DNA of 64,000 nt from Pseudomonas sp. ATCC 13867 (GCF_000349845.1 NC_020829.1:4843001-4907000), one strand, 5' to 3'. Shown: positions 19,863 to 28,708, counted from the stretch's first letter. Notes: generated by a model from the sequence alone, not told the origin. A program made the numbers and translations.

Positions 19863-21131
19863 ATGAAACGTCGTCCGCTGTTGAAAAGTACGCTGGCCAT
19901 GAGCGCCCTGCTGCTCACCGGTCTGTTCCCGTTCAGCTCCCAGGCCGCCGAGACCATCAAGGTCGGCATCCTGCATTCGCTGTCCGGCACCATGGCGATC
20001 TCCGAGACCTCGCTCAAGGACATGGCGCTGATGACCATCGACGAGATCAACGCCAAGGGCGGGGTGAACGGCAAGCAGCTCGAAGCGGTGGTGGTCGACC
20101 CGGCCTCCAACTGGCCGCTGTTCGCCGAGAAGGCGCGCCAGTTGCTGACCCAGGACAAGGTCGCGGTGGTCTTCGGCTGCTGGACCAGCGTGTCGCGCAA
20201 ATCCGTGCTGCCGGTGTTCGAGGAACTCAACGGCCTGCTGTTCTACCCGGTGCAGTACGAGGGTGAAGAGATGTCGCCCAACGTTTTCTACACCGGCGCG
20301 GCGCCGAACCAGCAGGCCATCCCGGCGGTGGAATACCTGATGAGCGAGGACGGCGGCGGCGCCAAGCGCTTCTTCCTGCTGGGCACCGACTACGTCTACC
20401 CGCGCACCACCAACAAGATCCTGCGCGCCTTCCTGCACAGCAAGGGCGTGGCCGACAAGGACATCCAGGAGGTCTACACGCCGTTCGGCCACAGCGACTA
20501 CCAGACCATCGTCGCCGACATCAAGAAGTTCTCCGCCGGCGGCAAGACCGCAGTGATCTCCACCGTCAACGGCGACTCCAACGTGCCGTTCTACAAGGAG
20601 CTGGCGAACCAGGGCCTGGAAGCCACCGAAGTGCCGGTGGTGGCCTTCTCCGTGGGCGAGGAAGAATTGCGCGGCATCGACACCAAGCCGCTGGTGGGCA
20701 ACCTCGCCGCGTGGAACTACTTCGAGTCGGTGAAGAACCCGGAGAACACAAAGTTCGTCGCTGACTGGAAGGCGTACGCCAAGGCCAAGAACCTGCCCAA
20801 CTACAGCACCGCCGTGACCAACGACCCGATGGAAGCCACCTACGTCGGCATCCACATGTGGGCGCAGGCCGTGCAGAAGGCCGGCAGCACCGATGTCGAC
20901 AAGGTCCGCGAGGCCATGGCCGGGCAGACCTTCAAGGCGCCGTCGGGCTTCACCCTGAGCATGGACAAGACCAACCACCACCTGCACAAACCGGTGATGA
21001 TCGGCGAGATCGAGGACAACGGTCAGTTCAACGTGGTCTGGAAAACCCCCGAGCCGATCCGCGCGCAGCCGTGGAGCCCTTTCATTCCGGGCAACGACAA
21101 GAAGCCGGATTACGCGGTGCGCGGTAACTGA
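19863..21131 (+). CDS. urtA: Urea ABC transporter, periplasmic urea-binding protein
   Basis: Captures urea in the periplasm for the UrtBCDE importer. 422 residues. Signal peptide ~1-28 (ends S-S-Q-A-A), then the family opening ETIKVGILHSLSGTMAISET and characteristic blocks VFGCWTSVSRKSVLPVFEE and FYPVQYEGEE, which distinguish UrtA from LivJ-type proteins. AAGGAGG lies eight bases before ATG 19863. It is the first gene of the urt operon behind a sigma-54 promoter. Confidence 0.96.
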   Translation: MKRRPLLKSTLAMSALLLTGLFPFSSQAAETIKVGILHSLSGTMAISETSLKDMALMTIDEINAKGGVNGKQLEAVVVDPASNWPLFAEKARQLLTQDKVAVVFGCWTSVSRKSVLPVFEELNGLLFYPVQYEGEEMSPNVFYTGAAPNQQAIPAVEYLMSEDGGGAKRFFLLGTDYVYPRTTNKILRAFLHSKGVADKDIQEVYTPFGHSDYQTIVADIKKFSAGGKTAVISTVNGDSNVPFYKELANQGLEATEVPVVAFSVGEEELRGIDTKPLVGNLAAWNYFESVKNPENTKFVADWKAYAKAKNLPNYSTAVTNDPMEATYVGIHMWAQAVQKAGSTDVDKVREAMAGQTFKAPSGFTLSMDKTNHHLHKPVMIGEIEDNGQFNVVWKTPEPIRAQPWSPFIPGNDKKPDYAVRGN

Positions 21132-21151
21132 TTCTTTTCGGCGCGAGAGCA

Positions 21152-21267
21152 CCCTCACCTAGCCCTCTCCCTCAGGAGAGGGGACTGTTCGGAGTTGTCG
21201 GTTGGCACGGCATTCATCCTGACGCCAATCTGCCCCCTCTCCCTCCGGGAGAGGGCCGGGGTGAGGG
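21152..21267. repeat. REP-like pair, family 2 (urtA-urtB junction)
   Basis: Two palindromes with cores CCCTCTCC-CTCAGGAGAGGG and CCCTCTCCCTCCGGGAGAGG are bounded by CCCTCAC and GTGAGGG, so the whole unit is itself an inverted repeat. The same family recurs at 28709-28822 and, as a single copy, at 46528-46562. Confidence 0.85.
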
Positions 21268-21302
21268 AATCGTCTGGCATCAGTTCCACCAGGAAAATCC
21301 TA

Positions 21303-22877
21303 ATGCCCCAACTTATCCACACCTGCGTCTTGCTCTTGGCCCTGCTGCTGGCTAATCCAGCCTTGGCCACCCCCGCGCAGGATTTCACCCGCGCCGACGC
21401 TCCCGAGCAGGCGAAGCTGCTGGAATCCTGGGCCGCCGCTCCCGATGCCGCACGCCTGGATTTCCTCGTCGCCTTGCAATCCGGCCGCGTCGCCGTCGAT
21501 GCGCAGAACAGCGCCTTCCTGCTCGGTGACGATGGTCAGTACCACGCCGCCGAAGGCGATGCCGCTGCGGATGGTGAGCCGCAGAAGCTGCGCCTGAACA
21601 ACCGCCTGCGCGGGCTGCTCAACACCGCACTGGCCAGCCACCAGTTGGTCGCCGACAGTCCCTCCGTGCGCCTGGACGCCGCGCGTCAGCTGCAGAAGAG
21701 CGCCCGTCCGGCGCAACGCACGTTGCTCGAATATCGCCTCAACGAAGAGTCCGACAACGACGTCAAAGCTGCCCTGCAACTGGCCCTGGCCAACCTGCAG
21801 CTGGCCGATCCCGTCCCCACAGTGCGCCTCTCCGCCGTACGCCTGCTGGGCGAGTCCGGCGATCCGCAGGCGCGCACCCGCCTGGAAAACCTCCTCGACC
21901 CCGCCGTCGAACCGGACGACTCGGTGCGCACCGCCGCCGCCACCAGCCTCGGCCAGGTCAAGCGCCGCCTGTTGATGGGCGATCTGTTCGGCCAGGCGTT
22001 CAGCGGCCTGTCGCTGGGCTCGATCCTGCTGCTGGCCGCCCTGGGCCTGGCCATCACCTACGGCCTGCTCGGGGTGATCAACATGGCCCACGGAGAAATG
22101 CTGATGCTCGGCGCCTACTCCACTTATGTGGTGCAGTTGCTCTGCCAGCGTTACGCGCCTGGTGTGCTGGAGCTGTACCCGCTGCTCGCCCTGCCGGTGG
22201 CCTTCCTGGTCACCGCGTGCATCGGCATGGCGCTGGAGCGCACGGTGATCCGCCATCTCTACGGTCGACCGTTGGAAACCCTGCTCGCCACCTGGGGCAT
22301 CAGCCTGGTGCTGATCCAACTGGTGCGCGTGCTGTTCGGCGCGCAGAACGTCGAGGTGTCCAACCCGGCGTGGCTGTCCGGCGGCATCCAGGTGCTACCC
22401 AACCTCGTGCTGCCGTGGAACCGCATCGTCATCATCGGCTTCGCGCTGTTCGTGCTCGCGCTTACCTGGCTGCTGCTCAACCGCACGCGGCTGGGCCTGA
22501 ACGTCCGCGCCGTCACCCAGAACCGCAACATGGCCGCCTGCTGCGGCGTGCCCACCGGCCGCGTGGACATGCTCGCTTTCGGCCTCGGCTCGGGCATCGC
22601 CGGCCTCGGAGGCGTGGCGCTGTCGCAGGTCGGCAACGTCGGCCCGGACCTGGGCCAGAGCTACATCATCGACTCCTTCCTGGTGGTGGTGCTCGGCGGT
22701 GTCGGCCAGCTCGCCGGCAGCGTGCTGGCCGCCTTCGGCCTGGGCGTGGCGAACAAGATCCTCGAACCGCAGATCGGCGCGGTGCTGGGCAAGATCCTGA
22801 TCCTCGCGCTGATCATCCTGTTCATCCAGAAACGTCCGCAGGGGCTCTTCGCTCTGAAAGGGAGGGTCATCGATTGA
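21303..22877 (+). CDS. urtB: Urea ABC transporter permease UrtB
   Basis: LivH-type permease. It is 524 residues long because UrtB proteins carry an extra N-terminal region: signal peptide (~1-22) and a ~200-residue soluble, repeat-like helical domain before the membrane part, which begins near LFGQAFSGLSLGSILLLAALGLAITYGLLGVINMAHGE (shown here only as landmark; split in two parts around ALG). The LivH signature VINMAHGEMLMLGAY is intact. The ATG at 21303 opens the signal peptide. REP elements sit on both sides of the gene. Confidence 0.94.
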   Translation: MPQLIHTCVLLLALLLANPALATPAQDFTRADAPEQAKLLESWAAAPDAARLDFLVALQSGRVAVDAQNSAFLLGDDGQYHAAEGDAAADGEPQKLRLNNRLRGLLNTALASHQLVADSPSVRLDAARQLQKSARPAQRTLLEYRLNEESDNDVKAALQLALANLQLADPVPTVRLSAVRLLGESGDPQARTRLENLLDPAVEPDDSVRTAAATSLGQVKRRLLMGDLFGQAFSGLSLGSILLLAALGLAITYGLLGVINMAHGEMLMLGAYSTYVVQLLCQRYAPGVLELYPLLALPVAFLVTACIGMALERTVIRHLYGRPLETLLATWGISLVLIQLVRVLFGAQNVEVSNPAWLSGGIQVLPNLVLPWNRIVIIGFALFVLALTWLLLNRTRLGLNVRAVTQNRNMAACCGVPTGRVDMLAFGLGSGIAGLGGVALSQVGNVGPDLGQSYIIDSFLVVVLGGVGQLAGSVLAAFGLGVANKILEPQIGAVLGKILILALIILFIQKRPQGLFALKGRVID

Positions 22878-22910
22878 TGAAAAAAACCATATGGGAGCTG
22901 ATTGCTCTTC

Positions 22911-22988
22911 GTAGGAGCGAGCTTGCTCGCGAACCCGCCCAGCCGCGGCGCCGCCGGAAAATCTGTTCGCGAGCAAGCTCGCTCCTAC
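22911..22988. repeat. REP-like pair, family 1 (urtB-urtC junction)
   Basis: Facing GGAGCGAGCTTGCTCGC cores at 22911-22934 and 22966-22988 fill most of the gap. The right arm ends 13 bases before the urtC ATG, and the edge of the element (CTACAGG) provides the only Shine-Dalgarno-like AGG for urtC. Confidence 0.88.
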
Positions 22989-23001
22989 AGGTAACTTGCC
23001 C

Positions 23002-24081
23002 ATGAACCAGCCACTCACCGTGACGGCCGCGCAGAAGGCCGGCCCGAAACTCACCGCCGGCCTCGTCGGCGCCGCGCTCGTCGCGCTGCTGACCCTGCCG
23101 CTCTTGCACCTGCTGCCAGAGAGCAATCCGCTGCACCTCTCCGCCTACGGGCTGACGCTCACCGGCAAGATCCTCTGCTATGCCATCGTCGCCCTGGCCC
23201 TGGACCTGGTCTGGGGCTATGCCGGCCTGTTGTCGCTGGGCCACGGGCTGTTCTTCGCCCTGGGCGGCTACGCCATGGGCATGTACCTGATGCGCGAGGC
23301 CGCCGGCGACCAGTTGCCGCCGTTCATGACCTTCCTCTCCTGGACGGAGCTGCCCTGGTACTGGGCCGGCACCCAGCACTTCCTCTGGGCGCTGTGCCTG
23401 GTGGTGCTGGCGCCCGGCCTGCTGGCGCTGGTGTTCGGCTTCTTCGCCTTCCGCTCGCGGATCAAGGGCGTGTACTTCTCGATCATGACCCAGGCGCTGA
23501 CCTTCGCCGGCATGCTGCTGTTCTTCCGCAACGAGACCGGTTTTGGCGGCAACAACGGCTTCACCAACTTCCGCAGCATCCTGGGCTTTCCGATCACCGC
23601 GCCGGGCACCCGCGCGGCGCTGTTCATCGCCATCGTCCTGCTGCTGGCGGCAAGCCTGGCCATCGGCTTCGCCCTGGCGCGCAGCAAGTTCGGCCGGGTG
23701 CTCACCGCCCTGCGCGATGCCGAGAACCGCCTGATGTTCTGCGGCTACGACCCGCGCGGCTACAAGCTCTTCGTCTGGACCCTGAGCGCCGTGCTCTGCG
23801 GTCTCGCCGGCGCGCTGTTCGTGCCGCTGGTGGGGATCATCAACCCCAGCGAAATGTCGCCGACCAACTCCATCGAGGCCGCCGTCTGGGTCGCCCTCGG
23901 CGGGCGCGGCACGCTGATCGGCCCGCTGCTCGGCGCAGGCGTGGTGAACGGCGCGAAGAGCTGGTTCACCGTGGCCTTTCCCGAGTACTGGCTGTTCTTC
24001 CTCGGCGCGCTGTTCATCGTCGTCACCCTGTACCTGCCGCGCGGCATCCTCGGCCTGATCAAGCGGGAGAAAGAGCAATGA
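23002..24081 (+). CDS. urtC: Urea ABC transporter permease UrtC
   Basis: LivM-type permease of 359 residues with about ten membrane helices and the family loops WGYAGLLSLGHGLFFALGGY and INPSEMSPTNSIEAAVWVALGG. The ATG at 23002 is preferred to a TTG two codons upstream. Its leader is made largely of a REP element. The stop overlaps urtD (ATGA at 24078-24081), implying coupled translation. Confidence 0.95.
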   Translation: MNQPLTVTAAQKAGPKLTAGLVGAALVALLTLPLLHLLPESNPLHLSAYGLTLTGKILCYAIVALALDLVWGYAGLLSLGHGLFFALGGYAMGMYLMREAAGDQLPPFMTFLSWTELPWYWAGTQHFLWALCLVVLAPGLLALVFGFFAFRSRIKGVYFSIMTQALTFAGMLLFFRNETGFGGNNGFTNFRSILGFPITAPGTRAALFIAIVLLLAASLAIGFALARSKFGRVLTALRDAENRLMFCGYDPRGYKLFVWTLSAVLCGLAGALFVPLVGIINPSEMSPTNSIEAAVWVALGGRGTLIGPLLGAGVVNGAKSWFTVAFPEYWLFFLGALFIVVTLYLPRGILGLIKREKEQ

Positions 24082-24923
24082 GAGCGGTCCCCCACCTGAT
24101 GCTGGAGCCGGCCTACGACCCGTCGGGCGCCAGCCGCGATGCCATCGGCATCGGTTCGAGCGCCAGCGGCCTGCTGGACGTGCGCCACGGCACCATCCTC
24201 ACCCTGGAAGACATCAACGTCAGCTTCGATGGCTTTCGCGCCCTGCGCGACCTGACGCTGTATATCGGCGTCGGCGAGTTGCGCTGCATCATCGGCCCCA
24301 ACGGCGCGGGCAAGACCACGCTGATGGACGTGATCACCGGCAAGACCCGTCCGGACAACGGCAAGGCGTTCTTCGGCGAAACCCTCGACCTGACCCGCAT
24401 GAGCGAGGTGGAAATCGCCCAGGCCGGCATCGGCCGCAAGTTCCAGAAGCCCACGGTGTTCGAGGCGCTCTCGGTATTCGAGAACCTGGAGCTCGCGCAG
24501 AAGACCGACAAGTCGGTATGGGCCAGCCTGCGGGCGAAGCTCTCCGGCGAGCAGAAGGACCGCATCGAGCAAGTGCTCACCACCATCCGCCTGCGCGAGT
24601 CGCGCAACCGCCCCGCCGGGCTGCTCTCCCACGGGCAGAAGCAGTTCCTGGAGATCGGCATGCTGCTGGTGCAGGAGCCGCAACTGTTGCTGCTGGACGA
24701 GCCGGTGGCGGGCATGACCGACGCCGAGACCGAGTTCACCGCCGAGCTGTTCAAATCCCTCGCCGGCCAGCATTCGCTGATGGTGGTGGAGCACGACATG
24801 GGCTTCGTCGGCAGCATCGCCGACCACGTCAGCGTGCTGCACCAGGGGCATGTACTGGCCGAGGGCTCACTGGAGGAAGTGCAGGCGAACGAGCAGGTCA
24901 TAGAGGTCTATCTCGGCCGCTAG
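24078..24923 (+). CDS. urtD: Urea ABC transporter ATP-binding protein UrtD
   Basis: LivG-type ATPase, 281 residues. Walker A GPNGAGKTT, signature LLSHGQKQFLEIG, Walker B LLLLDEPVAGM and the H-loop VVEHDM are all intact. An N-terminal extension of about 40 residues (from ATG 24078) precedes the ATPase core. It overlaps urtC by four bases. Confidence 0.95.
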   Translation: MRAVPHLMLEPAYDPSGASRDAIGIGSSASGLLDVRHGTILTLEDINVSFDGFRALRDLTLYIGVGELRCIIGPNGAGKTTLMDVITGKTRPDNGKAFFGETLDLTRMSEVEIAQAGIGRKFQKPTVFEALSVFENLELAQKTDKSVWASLRAKLSGEQKDRIEQVLTTIRLRESRNRPAGLLSHGQKQFLEIGMLLVQEPQLLLLDEPVAGMTDAETEFTAELFKSLAGQHSLMVVEHDMGFVGSIADHVSVLHQGHVLAEGSLEEVQANEQVIEVYLGR

Positions 24924-24956
24924 TTCTGAATTGGCCGCGCTCGCACCCGCGTCTGC

Positions 24957-25031
24957 GGCGTTGCCGGACACTTCCCCCATGCTCATTGCCAGTCGGCAAC
25001 TCCGCTGGGTGAAGTGTCCGGCGCCTTGCAT
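24957..25031. repeat. Structured intergenic element, copy B (urtD-urtE)
   Basis: Outer stem GCCGGACACTTC (24963-24974) pairs perfectly with GAAGTGTCCGGC (25011-25022). The inner hairpin TTGCC-AGTC-GGCAA (24986-24999) and the flanking ATGCTCA and CTCCGCT are the same as in the purH-purD copy, and both copies end CGCCTTGCATC. Confidence 0.82.
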
Positions 25032-25095
25032 CCACAGGCGCGATCACGGCCCTTTACAACGGCGTTCTCAAAGCCAAGAGCCCAGGAACCAATCC

Positions 25096-25794
25096 ATGCT
25101 GCAAGTCGACAATCTGCACCAGTACTACGGCGGCAGCCACATCCTGCGTGGCCTGTCGTTCGACGCGAAGATCGGCGAGGTCACCTGCCTGCTCGGGCGC
25201 AACGGCGTGGGCAAGACCACCCTGCTGCGCTGCCTGATGGGCCTGGTGCCGGCCAAGGACGGCATGGTCAGCTGGGAGGGCAAGCCGATCACCGGCCTCA
25301 AACCGCACCAGCGCGTGCATGCCGGCATCGCCTACGTGCCGCAGGGGCGGGAAATCTTTCCGCGCCTGACGGTGGAGGAAAACCTGCTGATGGGCCTGTC
25401 GCGGTTCAGCGCCGGCCAGGCCAAGACGGTGCCCGAGCCCATCTACGAGCTGTTCCCGGTGCTGCGGGAAATGAAGCAGCGGCGCGGCGGCGACCTCTCC
25501 GGCGGCCAGCAGCAACAGCTCGCCATCGGCCGCGCCCTGGCCAGCCGGCCACGCCTGCTGATCCTCGACGAGCCCACCGAAGGCATCCAGCCGTCGGTGA
25601 TCAAGGAGATCGGCGCGGTGATCCGCAAGCTCGCCGAACGTGGCGACATGGCCATCCTGCTGGTGGAGCAGTTCTACGATTTCGCCGCCGAACTGGCCGA
25701 CCAGTACCTGGTGATGTCCCGTGGCGAGATCGTCCAGCAGGGGCGCGGCGCGGACATGGAAGCCGAGGGCGTGCGCGGATTGGTAGCCATCTGA
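25096..25794 (+). CDS. urtE: Urea ABC transporter ATP-binding protein UrtE
   Basis: LivF-type ATPase, 232 residues. It starts MLQVDNLHQYYGGSHIL; Walker A GRNGVGKTT, signature LSGGQQQQLAIGRAL and Walker B LLILDEPTEGIQPSV are intact. AGGAA lies about nine bases before ATG 25096. It is the last gene of the urt operon, separated from urtD by the structured element. Confidence 0.95.
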   Translation: MLQVDNLHQYYGGSHILRGLSFDAKIGEVTCLLGRNGVGKTTLLRCLMGLVPAKDGMVSWEGKPITGLKPHQRVHAGIAYVPQGREIFPRLTVEENLLMGLSRFSAGQAKTVPEPIYELFPVLREMKQRRGGDLSGGQQQQLAIGRALASRPRLLILDEPTEGIQPSVIKEIGAVIRKLAERGDMAILLVEQFYDFAAELADQYLVMSRGEIVQQGRGADMEAEGVRGLVAI

Positions 25795-25803
25795 GGTGAG
25801 GGC

Positions 25804-25862
25804 AACTCGCTCCTACAGGATCAGTATGGGTGCTCCTTGTAGGAGCGAGCTTGCTCGCGAAC
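25804..25862. repeat. REP-like element, family 1, one full and one partial copy
   Basis: A full plus-oriented core at 25839-25862 is preceded by a truncated minus-oriented arm (CTCGCTCCTACAGG, 25806-25819), just after the urtE stop. Confidence 0.75.
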
Positions 25863-25952
25863 CCAGGTCCACACCGAGACGACCTGTCACTGGCGAACGA
25901 CCGTGGCGGGTGGCAAGCTGCCAGGCCCGTATCGGCTTTTCCGGAGTTGGTC

Positions 25953-26405
25953 ATGCCCCTCGTCCTGCGTCCAGCCGTCAATGACGACGCCGGTTTCGCC
26001 GCAGTCTGCGTGGCAGCCGCCTACGCCCAGTGGATTCCCAGGCTCGGCCGAAAGCCGGGACCGATGCTGGACGACTACCACGCCATCATCGCCGAGGACC
26101 GTGTGTTGATCGCCGAGCAGGACGGCGCACCGGTCGGCCTGCTGGTGATGCGCGAGACCGACGAGGGCTTCCTGCTCGACAACATCGCCGTGCTGCCCGA
26201 GTGCGCCGGTCAGGGTATCGGTCGCGAGCTGCTGGTGCACGCCGAGGAAGCCGCCGCAAAGCTGGGCTACCCGTCGCTGTACCTCTACACCAACGAACGC
26301 ATGGTGGAGAACATCGAGCTGTATGCGAAGAACGGCTATCAGGAATACGCGCGCCGGCTGGAGAGCGGCTTCCACCGCGTGTACATGCGCAAGCAACTGG
26401 GCTGA
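25953..26405 (+). CDS. GNAT family N-acetyltransferase
   Basis: A 150-residue single-domain acetyltransferase. The acetyl-CoA binding motif A is visible (LDNIAVLPECAGQGIGRELLVHAEE, landmark QGIGREL) followed by LYLYTNERMVENIELYAKNGYQE. The substrate cannot be predicted. It is flanked by REP elements and sits between urt and ure, but has no evident part in urea use. GGAG lies about nine bases before ATG 25953. Confidence 0.85.
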   Translation: MPLVLRPAVNDDAGFAAVCVAAAYAQWIPRLGRKPGPMLDDYHAIIAEDRVLIAEQDGAPVGLLVMRETDEGFLLDNIAVLPECAGQGIGRELLVHAEEAAAKLGYPSLYLYTNERMVENIELYAKNGYQEYARRLESGFHRVYMRKQLG

Positions 26406-26419
26406 GACCCGGCTTTTTT

Positions 26420-26493
26420 GTAGGAGCGAGCTTGCTCGCGAACACCGGCGGGCGTCGAAGCTCAGGCCGGTTCGCGAGCAAGCTCGCTCCTAC
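26420..26493. repeat. REP-like pair, family 1
   Basis: Facing cores at 26420-26443 and 26471-26493, directly after the acetyltransferase gene and just before the NtrC-like site of the ure operon. Confidence 0.88.
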
Positions 26494-26503
26494 AGGGATC
26501 TAC

Positions 26504-26518
26504 GCACCGATCAGGTGC
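26504..26518. promoter_or_regulatory. Candidate NtrC site upstream of ureD
   Basis: GCACCGATCAGGTGC has perfect GCACC/GGTGC arms and matches the NtrC consensus at 10 of 12 positions. A weaker site, GCACCGCAAAAGCGC, follows at 26534-26548. Distance to the sigma-54 element is about 135 bases. Confidence 0.65.
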
Positions 26519-26650
26519 ATTCATGTCGATGACGCACCGCAAAAGCGCCCTTACCTGACCGATCGGACAAGCCCACTTTTCTGTCTCGATCCCTCGCCCC
26601 GCCTGACCTGCTCGTCCTCGACAGCGAACAGCGCACTATCCTGGCGCGCC

Positions 26651-26665
26651 CGGCACGCTGCTTGC
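26651..26665 (+). promoter_or_regulatory. Sigma-54 (-24/-12) promoter of ureD-ureA-pat-ureBC
   Basis: CGGCACGCTGCTTGC matches TGGCACG-N4-TTGC with one mismatch and exact GG (26652-26653) to GC (26664-26665) spacing. Expected initiation is about 25 bases before the ureD ATG. Confidence 0.82.
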
Positions 26666-26699
26666 TCTGTCCTGAGCATCCTTCGTTTCGAAGCTGCCC

Positions 26700-27533
26700 A
26701 TGAACGCACCGGCCACCCTCTTCCACCCCGCCTGGCACGCCGAGCTGGAGCTGGCCTACGCCCGCGTCGGCGACGGCACGCGGCCGGTCACCCGGCGTCA
26801 TCTCGGCCCGTTGCGGGTGCAGAAGCACCTGTACGCGGAAGGGCCGCAGGTCTGCCAGCACATCGTCGTGCACCCGCCCGGCGGCATCGCCGGCGGCGAT
26901 ACGCTGAACCTCGATATCCACGCCGGTCAGGACGGCTGGGCGCAGCTCACCAGCCCCGGCGCGGCCAAGTGGTACCGCGCCGGTTGCCCGGCGAAACAGC
27001 AGTTGAACGTGCGCGTCGGTCCCGGCGCCACGCTGGAATGGCTGCCGCAGGAAACCATCGTCTACTCCGGCGCGCAGGCCGAGCTGACGACCCGCATCGA
27101 CCTCGAAGCGGATGCCCGGCTGTTCTACTGGGACGTCGTCGCCCTCGGCCGCCCGGCCAGCGGCGAGCGCTTCGACGACGGCCACTTCGCCGCCGCCCTG
27201 GACATTCGCCGCGACGGCCAGCGCCTGTGGCACGAGCGCCAGCGCGTGGAGGGCAACGACCGCCTGCTCGACTCGCCCATCGGCCTGGCCGGCCACCCGG
27301 TGATGGCCACGCTGATCGCCAGCGGGCAGATCGACGCGGCGCTGATCGAAGCCTGTCGCGCCATCCCCTGCCAGGGGCGTGGCAACCTCACCCAACTGCC
27401 CGGCCTGGTGGTCGCCCGCTGCCTCGCCCACGAGGCGCTGCACGCCCGCGCCTGGCTCATCGAACTCTGGCGCCGGCTGCGGCCGGCGCTGCTCGGCCGC
27501 GAGGCCGTTCCTCCCCGAATCTGGAGCACCTGA
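26700..27533 (+). CDS. ureD: Urease accessory protein UreD
   Basis: Binds apo-urease and, with UreF and UreG, supports nickel and carbon dioxide delivery to the active site. 277 residues. Family blocks [26 protein letters not shown] and SPGAAKWYR are present. ATG 26700 directly opens the conserved region; its stop is one base before the ureA ATG, so the genes are tightly coupled. Confidence 0.95.
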   Translation: MNAPATLFHPAWHAELELAYARVGDGTRPVTRRHLGPLRVQKHLYAEGPQVCQHIVVHPPGGIAGGDTLNLDIHAGQDGWAQLTSPGAAKWYRAGCPAKQQLNVRVGPGATLEWLPQETIVYSGAQAELTTRIDLEADARLFYWDVVALGRPASGERFDDGHFAAALDIRRDGQRLWHERQRVEGNDRLLDSPIGLAGHPVMATLIASGQIDAALIEACRAIPCQGRGNLTQLPGLVVARCLAHEALHARAWLIELWRRLRPALLGREAVPPRIWST

Positions 27534-27534
27534 C

Positions 27535-27837
27535 ATGGACCTGACTCCCCGCGAGAAGGACAAGCTGCTGATCTTCACCGCCGGCCTGGTCGCCGAGCGC
27601 CGCCTCGCCCGAGGTGTAAGACTCAACTACCCGGAGGCCGTGGCGCTGATCTCCGCCGCGTTGCTCGAAGGTGCGCGGGATGGCCAGACGGTCGCCGACC
27701 TGATGCACTACGGCACCACGCTGCTGAGCCGCGAACAGGTGATGGAAGGCGTGCCGGAGATGATCCCGGAGATCCAGGTGGAAGCCACCTTCCCGGACGG
27801 CACCAAGCTGGTCACCGTGCACCAGCCCATCGCTTGA
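27535..27837 (+). CDS. ureA: Urease gamma subunit
   Basis: 100 residues, the standard UreA length. [23 protein letters not shown] and the [12 protein letters not shown] block are typical. It assembles with UreB and UreC into the (UreABC)3 enzyme that hydrolyses urea in the cytoplasm. Confidence 0.97.
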   Translation: MDLTPREKDKLLIFTAGLVAERRLARGVRLNYPEAVALISAALLEGARDGQTVADLMHYGTTLLSREQVMEGVPEMIPEIQVEATFPDGTKLVTVHQPIA

Positions 27838-27847
27838 CGCCCCATTC

Positions 27848-27876
27848 GGCGAATAAAGCGCTCCGCTTTATTCGCC
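27848..27876. repeat. Perfect 13-base inverted repeat between ureA and pat
   Basis: GGCGAATAAAGCG (27848-27860), a three-base loop, then CGCTTTATTCGCC (27864-27876). It ends in CCTACG like other palindromes in this window (45728, 59190). It is probably a repeat family member rather than a terminator, since the operon continues. Confidence 0.75.
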
Positions 27877-27896
27877 CTACGAAAGAAGGAACCGAC

Positions 27897-28403
27897 ATGC
27901 TCATCCGCGACGCCAGCCAAGCCGACCTCGGCAGTCTGCGCGATATCTACAACGACGCCGTGCTCAACACCACCGCGATCTGGAACGAGGTCGCCATCGA
28001 CCTGGAGAACCGCCGCGCCTGGCTGGAATTGCGCGCGCAGCAGGGCTTCCCGGTGCTGGTGGCCGAAGACGGCGGCGAAGTGGTGGGCTACGCCAGCTAC
28101 GGCCCGTGGCGCGCCTTCGACGGCTTTCGCGAGACGGTCGAGCACTCGGTCTACGTGCGCGCCGACCAACGCGGCAAGGGCCTCGGCCCGCTGCTGATGC
28201 AGGCGCTGATCGAGCGCGCCCGCGCCCAGGGCCTGCACGTGATGGTCGCGGCCATCGAGAGCGGCAATATCGCGTCGATCCGTCTGCACGAGCGTCTGGG
28301 CTTCATCACCCGCGGGCAGATGCCGCAGGTGGGCCAGAAGTTCGGCCGCTGGCTGGACCTGACCTTCATGCAACTGATCCTCGACCCACGGAGCTCCCCA
28401 TGA
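27897..28403 (+). CDS. pat: Pat-like N-acetyltransferase (methionine sulfoximine/phosphinothricin family) inside the urease operon
   Basis: A 168-residue GNAT enzyme of the Pat/MddA type, which acetylates methionine sulfoximine, methionine sulfone or phosphinothricin, all glutamine-synthetase inhibitors. It resembles the P. aeruginosa PA4866 protein: [41 protein letters not shown] and the end [22 protein letters not shown] stands before ATG 27897. It overlaps ureB by four bases (ATGA), so it is a true operon member. A second Pat-like gene lies at 40072. Confidence 0.9.
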   Translation: MLIRDASQADLGSLRDIYNDAVLNTTAIWNEVAIDLENRRAWLELRAQQGFPVLVAEDGGEVVGYASYGPWRAFDGFRETVEHSVYVRADQRGKGLGPLLMQALIERARAQGLHVMVAAIESGNIASIRLHERLGFITRGQMPQVGQKFGRWLDLTFMQLILDPRSSP

Positions 28404-28705
28404 TCCCTGGCGAATACGACATCCAGAGCGGCGAGATCGAGCTCAACGCCGGCCGCCGCACGCTCGGCCTGACGGTCGCCAATAGCGGCGACCGGCCGAT
28501 CCAGGTCGGCTCGCACTACCACTTCTTCGAGACCAATGACGCGCTGCTGTTCGACCGTGACGCGGCGCGCGGCATGCGCCTGAACATCCCGGCCGGCACC
28601 GCGGTGCGCTTCGAACCGGGGCAGAGCCGCGAGGTGGAGTTGGTGGAGCTGGCAGGCGAGCGCAAGGTGTATGGATTTGCCGGACGGGTGATGGGCGCAC
28701 TCTGA
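28400..28705 (+). CDS. ureB: Urease beta subunit
   Basis: 101 residues with the UreB opening MIPGEYDI and blocks [19 protein letters not shown] and [13 protein letters not shown]. Its start overlaps the pat stop. It is separated from ureC by 151 bases filled with a family-2 REP pair, unlike the tight spacing elsewhere in the operon. Confidence 0.97.
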   Translation: MIPGEYDIQSGEIELNAGRRTLGLTVANSGDRPIQVGSHYHFFETNDALLFDRDAARGMRLNIPAGTAVRFEPGQSREVELVELAGERKVYGFAGRVMGAL

Positions 28706-28708
28706 AAG

